Below, piece after piece: positions 8,875 to 17,154 of a stretch of DNA of 64,000 nucleotides. This stretch comes from an uncultured Acidobacteriia bacterium (GTDB taxonomy: Bacteria; Acidobacteriota; Terriglobia; Bryobacterales; Bryobacteraceae), in assembly GCA_903909435.1 (NCBI GenBank), contig CAIVVT010000277.1, positions 1 through 64,000 on the forward strand, written 5' to 3'. Under the pieces are notes generated by a model. That model had not been told where the DNA came from. It searched no databases and saw only the letters and a list, made by a program, of their open reading frames with translations. A program made the translations under genes and the position numbers. Each line of letters begins with the position of its first letter. Positions within the stretch are counted from its first letter, which is position 1.

Positions 8875-8952
8875 GAAACCGTAACTAGTTACGGTTTCTT
8901 CCCGGTAAGTTGTTGATTCCAGGTTGCAAAACCGTAATCAGGTTACGGTTTT
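8875..8952. repeat. Intergenic palindromic repeat, copy 2
   Basis: There are two hairpins. The first is a perfect 24-nt palindrome at 8875-8898 (half-site GAAACCGTAACT). The second has 10-bp arms at 8928-8937 and 8943-8952 (AAAACCGTAA/TTACGGTTTT) around a 5-nt loop. A TAAGTTGTTGATTC core lies between them and is shared with copy 1 at 1266-1350. Because the aminotransferase stop is 50 nt upstream and glcF ends convergently, the second hairpin may also end transcripts, but the repetition suggests a dispersed element or protein site. Confidence 0.75.
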
Positions 8953-9081
8953 CACTTTTTGGCGGAAGTTCCACCGTGCAGCGGTGAGACTTATCTGGAG
9001 GTCGAACTGCGCCTGGAAACTGTTGGCGTTTGAGCGCCGACGAGGCTCAGGATAGCAGCCTGATATCGGCGCCCCACCCGG

Positions 9082-10425
9082 CTACAATTTCGTTCCGCCA
9101 TACGAGGCGTCCAGCAACTCGATCACGTGCATGACCTTTTGGCCGGTGCCGTGCCTGGCGACGCCGGCGCGCAGTTGCAGCATACAGCCGGGGTTGGCCG
9201 TGGCGATGATCTCAGCGCCAGTCGCATTGGCATAGCCGATCTTACGTTCGATCAGGGCCGCTGCCATCTCGTCCTGAACCACGTTGTAGACGCCCGCGCT
9301 GCCGCAACAGATGTCGCTGTAGGGCAGTTCGCGGAACGCCACTCCGGGGATCTGCGCCAGCAATTCACGCGGCGCATTGCGGATCTTCTGGCCGTGCAGC
9401 AGGTGGCACGAGTCCTGGTAGGTCACCGTCGTCTCAATGCGTCCAGGCGCGCGCGTCAGGCCAATGCCGGCCAGGAATTCGTTCACGTCGCGCATCTTGG
9501 CGACGAACGCTTTCGCCCGCTCCGCGTACGCCGGATCGTGCTCCAGCAACTCGTGGTATTCCTTCAATGCAGAGCCGCAGCCGGCCGTGTTGCTGATGAT
9601 CGCGTCGTAGTCGCCAGGCAGCAGTGCGTCAATGTTCCTGCGAGCCAGCACGCGCGCCTGCTCGCGTTCGCCCGAGTGGGCGTGCAGCGCGCCGCAGCAG
9701 GTCTGATTCTCCGGGACATGGACCTCGCAGCCATTAGCCGTCAGCACGCGCACGGTCGCTTCGTGCAGGCGCGCGAAGAAGATGTTGGCGATGCACCCGC
9801 CCAGAATGGCGACGCGATAGCGACGCTCGCCCTCGGCCGGGAAAATGCGGCCGTAACTCGCAAAGAACGTGGGCATTTCGGCCGAAGGCGAGAGCGGTTC
9901 GATGCGGCCTAATTTCCCGAAGAGCTTCAGCACGCCGCAGCCCTGCACCAGACTGCGCAGTCCGGTTGCCTCGTACATCCACAGCAGTGCGCCGATCGCC
10001 CTCAGCCAGCGGCGGGAGGGCAGGATGAGGCCAAAGACAAGAGCCCGGATCAGGCGTTCGGCGCCCGATTCCGGGAGCTTCGATTGCGCTTTGGCCGACT
10101 GGATTTCGGCCCGCGCCGCCTCGATCATGCGTCCATACGGCACACCCGACGGGCAGGCCGTTTCGCAGGCACGGCAGGCCAGGCACAGATCGAGGTGTTC
10201 GATATACGACGGCCCCATTTCCATCTGCCCGGTTGCCACCTGCACCATCTGGTACACGCGTCCGCGCGGCGAGTCCATCTCCACGCCCAACTCACGGTAC
10301 GTCGGGCAGGCGTTCAGGCACAGTCCGCAATGCACGCACTTGTCCAGGTCGAACGCGGCAGGCGCGTCGGCGTTACGATTCGGCAGCACCGAGGCGGCCA
10401 CGGGGTGCGTCTCAGAGGCGGCCAT
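9082..10425 (-). CDS. glcF: Glycolate oxidase iron-sulfur subunit
   Basis: The 447-residue protein passes electrons from glycolate oxidation to the membrane. Two [4Fe-4S] motifs are at the N-terminus: CVHCGLCLNACP (C30, C33, C36, C40) and CLACRACETACP (C81, C84, C87, C91). Two cysteine-rich CCG domains follow, seen as TCCGALHAHSG and DICCGSAGVYN. This is the GlcF layout, though related lactate or glycerol-3-phosphate dehydrogenase subunits share it. The ATG lies inside the end of glcE (14-nt overlap), so translation is coupled. The nearby aminotransferase could use the glyoxylate produced. Confidence 0.92.
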   Translation of the reverse strand: MAASETHPVAASVLPNRNADAPAAFDLDKCVHCGLCLNACPTYRELGVEMDSPRGRVYQMVQVATGQMEMGPSYIEHLDLCLACRACETACPSGVPYGRMIEAARAEIQSAKAQSKLPESGAERLIRALVFGLILPSRRWLRAIGALLWMYEATGLRSLVQGCGVLKLFGKLGRIEPLSPSAEMPTFFASYGRIFPAEGERRYRVAILGGCIANIFFARLHEATVRVLTANGCEVHVPENQTCCGALHAHSGEREQARVLARRNIDALLPGDYDAIISNTAGCGSALKEYHELLEHDPAYAERAKAFVAKMRDVNEFLAGIGLTRAPGRIETTVTYQDSCHLLHGQKIRNAPRELLAQIPGVAFRELPYSDICCGSAGVYNVVQDEMAAALIERKIGYANATGAEIIATANPGCMLQLRAGVARHGTGQKVMHVIELLDASYGGTKL

Positions 10426-11557
10426 AGAGTCTCCCCGGATTCAGAATCCGTTGCGGGTCGAACAGCACTTTCAAACGCTCCATCAGGGCGAAGTCGTCCA
10501 CGGCCCCGGACCAAAGTTCTACGTTTCGTTGAACCGCTGCACCCGACCACTCGACAACGCGGCTCCAGGGTTTTTCTCGCGTCGCGATCATCCAATTCTG
10601 CAATGCGTCGATGCCGTCGAAGGCCAAATAGGAGACGCCGTTGCCCGCGCGCGCTACAACCGGACCCGCTGCGGAGTCGAGCACTTCGCCCAGTTCGGAG
10701 AGCATGTGCCCAACGCGGACCAAGGAATGCTCCGGCGCCTGATCGATCCACGCGGGAGCGAATTCCTGGACCGTCCGCCAGAACGTAGATTCCTTCTCAC
10801 CCTCGAGCGACGCGGATCCATCCAACTCGCGCGCATATCGCGCCAGGACGGTCTCGCTGCCACCCGCGCGGACAGCGAGTACAAAGCCGTCGCAGCCGGC
10901 AAGTTTCGCGGCGGCAGGGTTCAGCAGGTCAACCGCGGCCGGCTGCAGCGCGCTGGCCAGCACTCGCTGCCGCGCTGCCAGGCACTCCTCCGCGGCCTGA
11001 AATGCGAACAGAAATGTTCGGCTCGCCTCGGGGAGCGGAACCAGTTTGAAATTCACGCTGGCCATCGCGGCCAGGGTTCCGAAACTACCCGTCAGAGCCT
11101 TCTGCGTGTCCAGGCCCGCCACATTCTTGACGACCATCCCGCCGGCCTGGACCAGGCTGCCGTCGAGCGTCGCAAAGGTCATGCCGATCAACATGTCTCT
11201 CGCCGTGCCGTATAGGCGGCGGCGCGGCCCGCTGCAATTCGACGCGACGATGCCGCCGATGGTCGCCGTGGCGGCGCGGGGCGGATCGAGCGGCAGCATC
11301 TGCCCCTGCCCGGTGACTACTGCGTTGAGTTCTTGCCAGGGCGTTCCCGCGGCGACCTGGATCGTCAGGTCGTGCGGTTCGTATTGCAGGATGCCGCTCA
11401 TCCGGTCGAGGCGCAGGTCCGCCTGCGCATCCGGCACCGGGCCTCCCATCGCGTCTTTGCTGCCCGCGCCGCGCAAGGCGATGGTCGCGCCGGACGTGGC
11501 GGCGGCCGTCAACGCTTCGGCCAAATCACTCGCATTCGAGGGTCGGATCATTTCCAT
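10412..11557 (-). CDS. glcE: Glycolate oxidase FAD-binding subunit
   Basis: The protein has about 381 residues and an FAD_binding_4 (PCMH-type) fold: ALRGAGSKDAMGG, then DLTIQVAAGTPWQELN and GTARDMLIGM near the FAD site. GlcE proteins are shorter than GlcD and act with GlcD and GlcF. An in-frame upstream start at 11671 would add 38 residues without family similarity, so I use ATG 11557 (ATG 11551 is also possible); no strong ribosome site helps. GlcD, the larger catalytic flavoprotein, is not next to it and is not in the window. It is divergent from mtnP. Confidence 0.88.
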   Translation of the reverse strand: MEMIRPSNASDLAEALTAAATSGATIALRGAGSKDAMGGPVPDAQADLRLDRMSGILQYEPHDLTIQVAAGTPWQELNAVVTGQGQMLPLDPPRAATATIGGIVASNCSGPRRRLYGTARDMLIGMTFATLDGSLVQAGGMVVKNVAGLDTQKALTGSFGTLAAMASVNFKLVPLPEASRTFLFAFQAAEECLAARQRVLASALQPAAVDLLNPAAAKLAGCDGFVLAVRAGGSETVLARYARELDGSASLEGEKESTFWRTVQEFAPAWIDQAPEHSLVRVGHMLSELGEVLDSAAGPVVARAGNGVSYLAFDGIDALQNWMIATREKPWSRVVEWSGAAVQRNVELWSGAVDDFALMERLKVLFDPQRILNPGRLYGRL

Positions 11558-11709
11558 GTAAGCGCCTGGTCCATGAGGAGGTCCGGACCCATTATCTCCA
11601 ATGCTTCGCTCCCCGGGACGACGCATTGCCCGTTCGGGCGGGAACCTCGCTATCCTGAGGGTTTGCCGCAAGCGGCGCGTGACATCAACTCGGATGGAGG
11701 TGGGCGGAT
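11558..11709. promoter_or_regulatory. Divergent glcE/mtnP control region
   Basis: The 152-nt region separates outward-facing glcE and mtnP and must carry both promoters. The strong GGAGG at 11696-11700 serves mtnP. No confident promoter hexamers or operator were seen. Confidence 0.5.
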
Positions 11710-12576
11710 TTGAGTCTCAAAATAGGAATCATCGGCGGCAGCGGGCTGTATTCGATGCCCGGGTTCACGGGTCAGCAAGAGGTGCGCGTCGAGACGCCTT
11801 TCGGCGATCCTTCGGATCCTTACGTGGTTGGCGAACTGGAAGGCAAGACGGTGGCGTTTCTCGCGCGCCACGGCCGTGGTCACCGTATCAGCCCGTCCGA
11901 GTTGAATTTCCGAGCCAACATTTACGGCTTCAAGAAGCTGGGCGTCGAGTACATCTTTTCGCTGAGTGCGGTCGGCTCGTTGAAGGCAGAGCACAAGCCG
12001 CTGGACTTCGTGATTCCCGACCAATTCGTCGACCGGACGCGCGGCCGCATCTCCACCTTCTTCGGCGAAGGGCTGGTCGCGCACATGAGCTTTGCGGACC
12101 CCGTTTGCCCGCACGTGGCGAAGGTCCTGTACGAAGCCTGCGTGGAGAGCGGCGTCAACGCCAAGCTGGGCGGCACGTACCTCTGCATGGAGGGCCCGGC
12201 CTTCTCGACCAAGGCCGAGTCGAACCTGTATCGAAGCTGGGGCATGGACGTCATCGGGATGACAAATCTGCAGGAAGCGAAGCTCGCGCGCGAAGCCGAA
12301 ATCTGCTATTCGACGGTCGCCATGGTGACCGATTACGACTGCTGGCACGAGGACCACGACGCCGTAACGGTGGCCGATATCATCCACAATTTGACGCAGA
12401 ACGCTGGGAACGCGGCGAAAGTAGTGCAATCCGCTGTCCGCAATCTGCAGTTGACGCCGCGCACGTGCGGCTGCGGCGAAGCGCTGCGTTACGCGCTGAT
12501 TACCGATCCCAAGACGGTGCCCGCGGCGACTTACGCCAAGCTGGAGTTGCTGGTTGGAAAGTATATCCCCCGCTAG
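11710..12576 (+). CDS. mtnP: S-methyl-5'-thioadenosine phosphorylase
   Basis: The 288-residue enzyme cleaves methylthioadenosine with phosphate to adenine and methylthioribose-1-phosphate in methionine salvage. Visible are the phosphate loop [12 protein letters not shown], the RHGRGH segment, [28 protein letters not shown] and TDYDCWH. The last favours methylthioadenosine over the purine nucleosides used by PNP. It starts at TTG 11710, with GGAGG ending 9 nt before it, one of the clearest ribosome sites in the window. Its end overlaps the next gene by 23 nt. Other salvage genes (mtnA etc.) are not nearby. Confidence 0.95.
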   Translation: MSLKIGIIGGSGLYSMPGFTGQQEVRVETPFGDPSDPYVVGELEGKTVAFLARHGRGHRISPSELNFRANIYGFKKLGVEYIFSLSAVGSLKAEHKPLDFVIPDQFVDRTRGRISTFFGEGLVAHMSFADPVCPHVAKVLYEACVESGVNAKLGGTYLCMEGPAFSTKAESNLYRSWGMDVIGMTNLQEAKLAREAEICYSTVAMVTDYDCWHEDHDAVTVADIIHNLTQNAGNAAKVVQSAVRNLQLTPRTCGCGEALRYALITDPKTVPAATYAKLELLVGKYIPR

Positions 12577-13804
12577 ACTCGCGACCGCACTGCTCGACGA
12601 CTGCCTGGCAGGACGCGAGCCCGCTGCGGAGCGCGTCGAATGGCTTACGGCATTGGCGCTAGACGAGGATGAAGCGGTCGCATTGATCGCCAGCCGCAGT
12701 CTATTCGGGACGCTGGTGGAAGGGCTGGCAGACCGCTTTGAGCCGGCCCTGTGCGACGCCTACGCGAATCTGTTTTCCCGCGTCGCCGCCCAGGCAGTGC
12801 CCGGCCTGGACAGCGCCGTTCTCGAGACCCGCTACCAGGAAGTCAGGCGCGTGCGTCCACCCGCGTTCGAACCTGCGGACGTGTACGTGCTGTCGCGCGT
12901 CACCCTCGGTGCGGATATCGCCGTCACCAGCATTCTGATGGACGCCGCCCGGCAGCGTTTCCCGACCGCACGGCTCTGGTTTGCCGGTCCGCGCAAGGCG
13001 TGGGAGCTGTTCGAAGGCTCGTCGTGGTCGTTCCTCGAAGTGCCATACGGACGCACGGCCCTGCTGCGGGATCGCCTGGGCGCGTTCGAGCCGCTCAGAC
13101 AGGCGCTGGACCGCCCCGGCGTGCTGCTGCTCGATCCGGATTCGCGCCTGACACAACTGGGCGTGCTGCCTGTCTGCGCGGCTACGGCGCACCACCTCTT
13201 TGAGAGTCGCGGGTTTGGAGGCGAGTCCGGGGCCACGCTGCCCGCATTGGCTCGCGAGTGGGTTCGGCGGACTTTGGCTATCGAAGGCGCGGAGCCGTGG
13301 TTTCATCCCAGGCTGAGCCATGCGCTGCCGGGCGAACGGGTGGCTGCGGTGAGCTTCGGCATCGGTGAAAACCCGGCCAAGCGAGTGGACGATCCGTTCG
13401 AGGAACAGACGCTGCGCTTTCTGTTGGACTCGGGCTGGCAGGTGCTGCTCGATACGGGCGCACCGGGTGGGGAAGAGGACCGGCGGGTCCGCTCAACGGT
13501 GGCGCGGCTAGGCGCAGCGGGGCAGACCATCGCGTTACACGAGGGCAGCTTCGCCTCGTTTGCCGCTTTCATCGCGGGCGCGGGTTTGTACGTTGGTTAC
13601 GATTCGGCGGGGCAACATGTGGCGGCGGCACTGGACGTGCCGCTGGTGTCGATCTTCGGCGGCTTCTCGTGCGAGAGGATGCGGCAGCGCTGGCAACCGG
13701 ACGGACCGGGTGCCAAACGCATCATCGCGGTGCGCGGGCAGAGCGTCGCGGAGTTGATCGAACAGATGCGCGCGGCCGTCGGCGCGGTGGCAGCTGGAAG
13801 CTAG
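12554..13804 (+). CDS. Glycosyltransferase family 9 (heptosyltransferase-like) protein
   Basis: The protein has 416 residues. The centre ([26 protein letters not shown] in part, then [15 protein letters not shown]) and the C-terminal half ([48 protein letters not shown]) resemble ADP-heptose:LPS heptosyltransferases, including the D-S-x-G-x-H-hAAA acceptor/donor region. The first ~100 residues are not recognised. No LPS genes surround it, so the acceptor is unknown. TTG 12554 overlaps the end of mtnP and follows GGAG at 12543-12546, so the two are probably translated together. Confidence 0.72.
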   Translation: MESISPARLATALLDDCLAGREPAAERVEWLTALALDEDEAVALIASRSLFGTLVEGLADRFEPALCDAYANLFSRVAAQAVPGLDSAVLETRYQEVRRVRPPAFEPADVYVLSRVTLGADIAVTSILMDAARQRFPTARLWFAGPRKAWELFEGSSWSFLEVPYGRTALLRDRLGAFEPLRQALDRPGVLLLDPDSRLTQLGVLPVCAATAHHLFESRGFGGESGATLPALAREWVRRTLAIEGAEPWFHPRLSHALPGERVAAVSFGIGENPAKRVDDPFEEQTLRFLLDSGWQVLLDTGAPGGEEDRRVRSTVARLGAAGQTIALHEGSFASFAAFIAGAGLYVGYDSAGQHVAAALDVPLVSIFGGFSCERMRQRWQPDGPGAKRIIAVRGQSVAELIEQMRAAVGAVAAGS

Positions 13805-13880
13805 ACGAACCGCTCGGGGACCTGGCGAGGTGCGGGGCGGTTGCAGCTGTCACCAATACAGTGGGCCACCATCGGACGGC

Positions 13881-14321
13881 TTACGCCGTGTGCTTCTTGA
13901 GCCGCTTCATCATGCGCAGTTCGTTCTTCTCGCCGGGCACAATCTGATATTGCACGTCGTCCATGATGCTGCGGATCAGGCGTAAGCCGAGTCCACCCGA
14001 GCGGCGGTCGCGGATCAGCGCGTCTAGGTTCTGCTCCTCGATGCGCGCCGGGTCGAAGCCCTTGCCCTGATCCACGATTTCGAAGCGGATCAGGTCGTCG
14101 TCGATCAGGGCGCGGATGGTGACTTCGTGTGTAGCCTCAAGGTCGTAGGCGTGTTCGATGACGTTCGCGCAAGCTTCGTCCACGGCCAACTGCAAGCGCA
14201 TCACGTCCTTCTCGTCGAAGCCCGCCTGCGCGCCAATGGCCGACACGAATTCGCGGATCAATGCGAGGTTCTGGGTCGAACTCGGGACCTGGAGAGTAAA
14301 GCTCTTTTCGAATTGCGCCAC
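13881..14321 (-). CDS. RsbW-type anti-sigma factor / serine kinase
   Basis: The 146-residue GHKL ATPase is of the anti-sigma type. The N-box is DEACANVIEHAYD; the ATP lid has DQGKGFDP (G1) and RRSGGLGLRLI (G2). Such proteins bind a sigma factor and phosphorylate a STAS partner, which is encoded immediately upstream. I start it at GTG 14321, 4 nt after the STAS stop, with GGAAGGA about 9 nt upstream; the in-frame ATG at 14363 would intrude into the STAS gene. It is last in a five-gene operon. No sigma factor gene is in the window. Confidence 0.9.
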   Translation of the reverse strand: MAQFEKSFTLQVPSSTQNLALIREFVSAIGAQAGFDEKDVMRLQLAVDEACANVIEHAYDLEATHEVTIRALIDDDLIRFEIVDQGKGFDPARIEEQNLDALIRDRRSGGLGLRLIRSIMDDVQYQIVPGEKNELRMMKRLKKHTA

Positions 14322-14325
14322 GGCA

Positions 14326-14694
<369 letters not shown>

Positions 14695-14736
14695 TCGTCG
14701 CTACTCCCAGGTGAATCCCAATGCTGTGTGCAGTTT

Positions 14737-17154
14737 CTAGCATAACGGGGTGGCAGGCATCGCGGATCGATTTCCGGAGACCTTTACCACCAGAATGGTC
14801 AAATCGTCGTGCGGCTCGGCCGGGCCCCGGAACCGAGCGGCCGTCTCCCGCAAGCTGCTTTCAATGGCCTCGGCGCTATCCTGGCGGCACTCCAGCACGG
14901 CGGCCAGGATGCGCTCTTCGCCGAACTGTTCCTGGCGCTGGTTCATGCACTCGCTCAACCCATCGGAGTAGTAGACGACCACGTCTCCGGGTTCGAGTTG
15001 CACTGTTTCCAATTCCAGCGTGTTTGCAAATGTGCTGCCCGAAACCAGGCCGATTCCGATTCCGCGCGGCTTCAGCCAGAGGCCGTTGCCGTCAGCCGCG
15101 CGGCACAACAATGCGGGCGGATGACCGGCGCGCAGGTGCGTGAGCGTCATCGACTCGCCGTCCAGCACTCCCCCCGAGAGCGTCAGGAACATGCGTCGAT
15201 GTCCGCTCGCGGTGAAGTGGCGGTTCAGGCGCTCGAACAGGTGCGGCAGTTCCAGCGACTCCGCCGAAGCGGCCGCCAGCATGCCCTTGGTCAGCGTCAT
15301 GTAGAGCGCGGCGGCCACGCCTTTGCCCGAAACATCGCCCAGCAGAAAGCACTTGCGGTGCTCGGCGATTTCGAGGAAATCGTACAAATCGCCGCCAACC
15401 TCACGGGCGGGCGTCGAAGAGACCGCAATCGAGAACGCGTGATGCCTGGGCGTCTCGGACGGCATCATGGTGGCCTGGGCCTGGCGCGCGACATGGAATT
15501 GGGCGTTGAGCCAATCGCGCTCGGAGCGGCTCGGTTGGTCCAGTTCCTCAATCATCCGGCGCTCGGCCTCGCGGGCGCGCTTCGGCGCCAGTCGCCATGC
15601 CAGCAAAGAGGCCAACACCACGCATCCCCACCCACCCAACAGCCAACCGGCCTCCGCCATCCGCGCCGGATCCGGCAAATTCGCTCGCAGCAAGGCCAGA
15701 TTCCAAGCGGCCGCAAATGGCCACGCCAGCCAGACCGTCCACATGCCGAACGCGTGGTAGAGCCAGTAGAGGCAGCCCAACACGACGACTGCGCCGGCCA
15801 CGGCTCCGAGGAACGAGTACGCGCTGGCCACCGACGTAGCCGCGTTGAAGACCGCGATCCAGACCGCCAAGATGCCAATCAGCCATTCACGCCAAGGCCG
15901 CCGGCCGGACTTACGCCGGCTCCACGACCAGACCAGCAAGGGCAGCACAAACCCGAATACGCCCGCAGTTTCCGCGCGGTCGATGGCAGCAAGCGGCAGT
16001 AGCATGGGCGACGCTGAAACCCAGCCCGAACTGAGCCAGGCCGTTCCGGGCGGTGCGCCCGGCAGCCACGCTGTCGTGGAAATCGCCAGTGCCAGTACGA
16101 CGCCGCCGAGCGCCGCGGCCAAGGTTTGCAGCCCAACTTCGTGGCTCCAGAACAGGCCCCGGCTGGCCAACTGAATTCCGATCCAGGTGCGCGGGCGCAG
16201 CCTCCCGCTCATCCCGTAGCCGGCCGACAGCGCCACGCACAGCAGCATCACTTCCAGCGCTTCGCCGATCAGCTTGTTGCCCCAGCGGGCAGCGTCCGAC
16301 AATTCCGAGTAAGCCGGGTTGGCTCCCAGCGAGTCCAGCGTGCTGCCGAACAGCAGATCGACCAGGACGACAGCGGACAGCAGAACCGCCAGCCGCAATC
16401 CGAACTTCACGTGTGCCGGGTTTCGGCCGAGCAACGTGAAGAACATCCAGAACGCGGCGGTCACTCCGATGTAGTAAAAGGCGAGGGCAAAGGGCGTCAG
16501 ATAGCGCTGGGTGGCAGCGAGCCGTTTGGCCAACTCTCCGCGCATAACGTCCGGAATCTCCTCATCCCGCGCCGACCGCAGCACTCCACGCGAGTCAACC
16601 AGGATGGTGATCCTGGACACACTCCCAACGCCGGACGGGCCCGCCGCCTCCCAACTGAAGTGCAAGCCCTCGCGCGCCGCCGTGCCCAGCGACGCTGGGC
16701 GATACAAGCTGGCGAACGGTCCAGCCAGGCGATTGAACTCCGCCTCCGCCAGCGGGGCCGCGGAGTCCATTGCTACACGGGGCGCACCCGGATCGCGCGA
16801 GAAACTCACGAGCGAACCAGCGGCCGAGAGCATCAAGTGAACCTCACGGGCCGAGCCGCGCTCGCGAAGCGTCACCCTGTAAAGGAAACCGCGCCGGTCG
16901 CGAGCCCAGGGGTCTCCCGGGTGCAGCAGGTATGCTTCAAACGACGGGCGGGCGAATTCCGTGACGGACGCAAAGCTCCACCCGGCCGCATTCAATCCGC
17001 GTAAGGCGCACTCGCCAACCGCACGCCGCTGCAGGGCCGCGCGTGCCAACGCGGGCTTGCAGACTGCGGTGACCGCGTCCCTCGAAGGCGTGAATGAAAT
17101 CAGCACAACGGCCGAGGCCGCCGCGACCATCGACAACCTGGCCAGATGCGTCAT
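14737..17154 (-). CDS. Membrane SpoIIE/RsbU-type phosphatase (third of three)
   Basis: The protein has 805 residues. The N-terminus has a hydrophobic segment and a soluble, probably extracytoplasmic region to about residue 220. Around ten hydrophobic helices follow (about 220-520), then a linker and a PP2C_SIG/SpoIIE domain. The metal-binding pattern is intact: GGDLYDFLE, LLGDVSGKGVAAALYMT, YYSDGLSE and PHDDLTILVV. It should dephosphorylate the STAS protein encoded 42 nt downstream, in response to a membrane-sensed signal. The ATG overlaps the TGA of the preceding phosphatase by 4 nt. Confidence 0.88.
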   Translation of the reverse strand: MTHLARLSMVAAASAVVLISFTPSRDAVTAVCKPALARAALQRRAVGECALRGLNAAGWSFASVTEFARPSFEAYLLHPGDPWARDRRGFLYRVTLRERGSAREVHLMLSAAGSLVSFSRDPGAPRVAMDSAAPLAEAEFNRLAGPFASLYRPASLGTAAREGLHFSWEAAGPSGVGSVSRITILVDSRGVLRSARDEEIPDVMRGELAKRLAATQRYLTPFALAFYYIGVTAAFWMFFTLLGRNPAHVKFGLRLAVLLSAVVLVDLLFGSTLDSLGANPAYSELSDAARWGNKLIGEALEVMLLCVALSAGYGMSGRLRPRTWIGIQLASRGLFWSHEVGLQTLAAALGGVVLALAISTTAWLPGAPPGTAWLSSGWVSASPMLLPLAAIDRAETAGVFGFVLPLLVWSWSRRKSGRRPWREWLIGILAVWIAVFNAATSVASAYSFLGAVAGAVVVLGCLYWLYHAFGMWTVWLAWPFAAAWNLALLRANLPDPARMAEAGWLLGGWGCVVLASLLAWRLAPKRAREAERRMIEELDQPSRSERDWLNAQFHVARQAQATMMPSETPRHHAFSIAVSSTPAREVGGDLYDFLEIAEHRKCFLLGDVSGKGVAAALYMTLTKGMLAAASAESLELPHLFERLNRHFTASGHRRMFLTLSGGVLDGESMTLTHLRAGHPPALLCRAADGNGLWLKPRGIGIGLVSGSTFANTLELETVQLEPGDVVVYYSDGLSECMNQRQEQFGEERILAAVLECRQDSAEAIESSLRETAARFRGPAEPHDDLTILVVKVSGNRSAMPATPLC

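Noticed and set aside
9869-11215. 448-codon open frame on the plus strand opposite glcE and glcF
   Set aside because: No family similarity and Arg/Ser-rich composition; glcE and glcF explain the region.
11601-12662. 353-codon plus-strand frame overlapping mtnP
   Set aside because: It is a shifted reading of mtnP with an Arg-rich translation and no domain.
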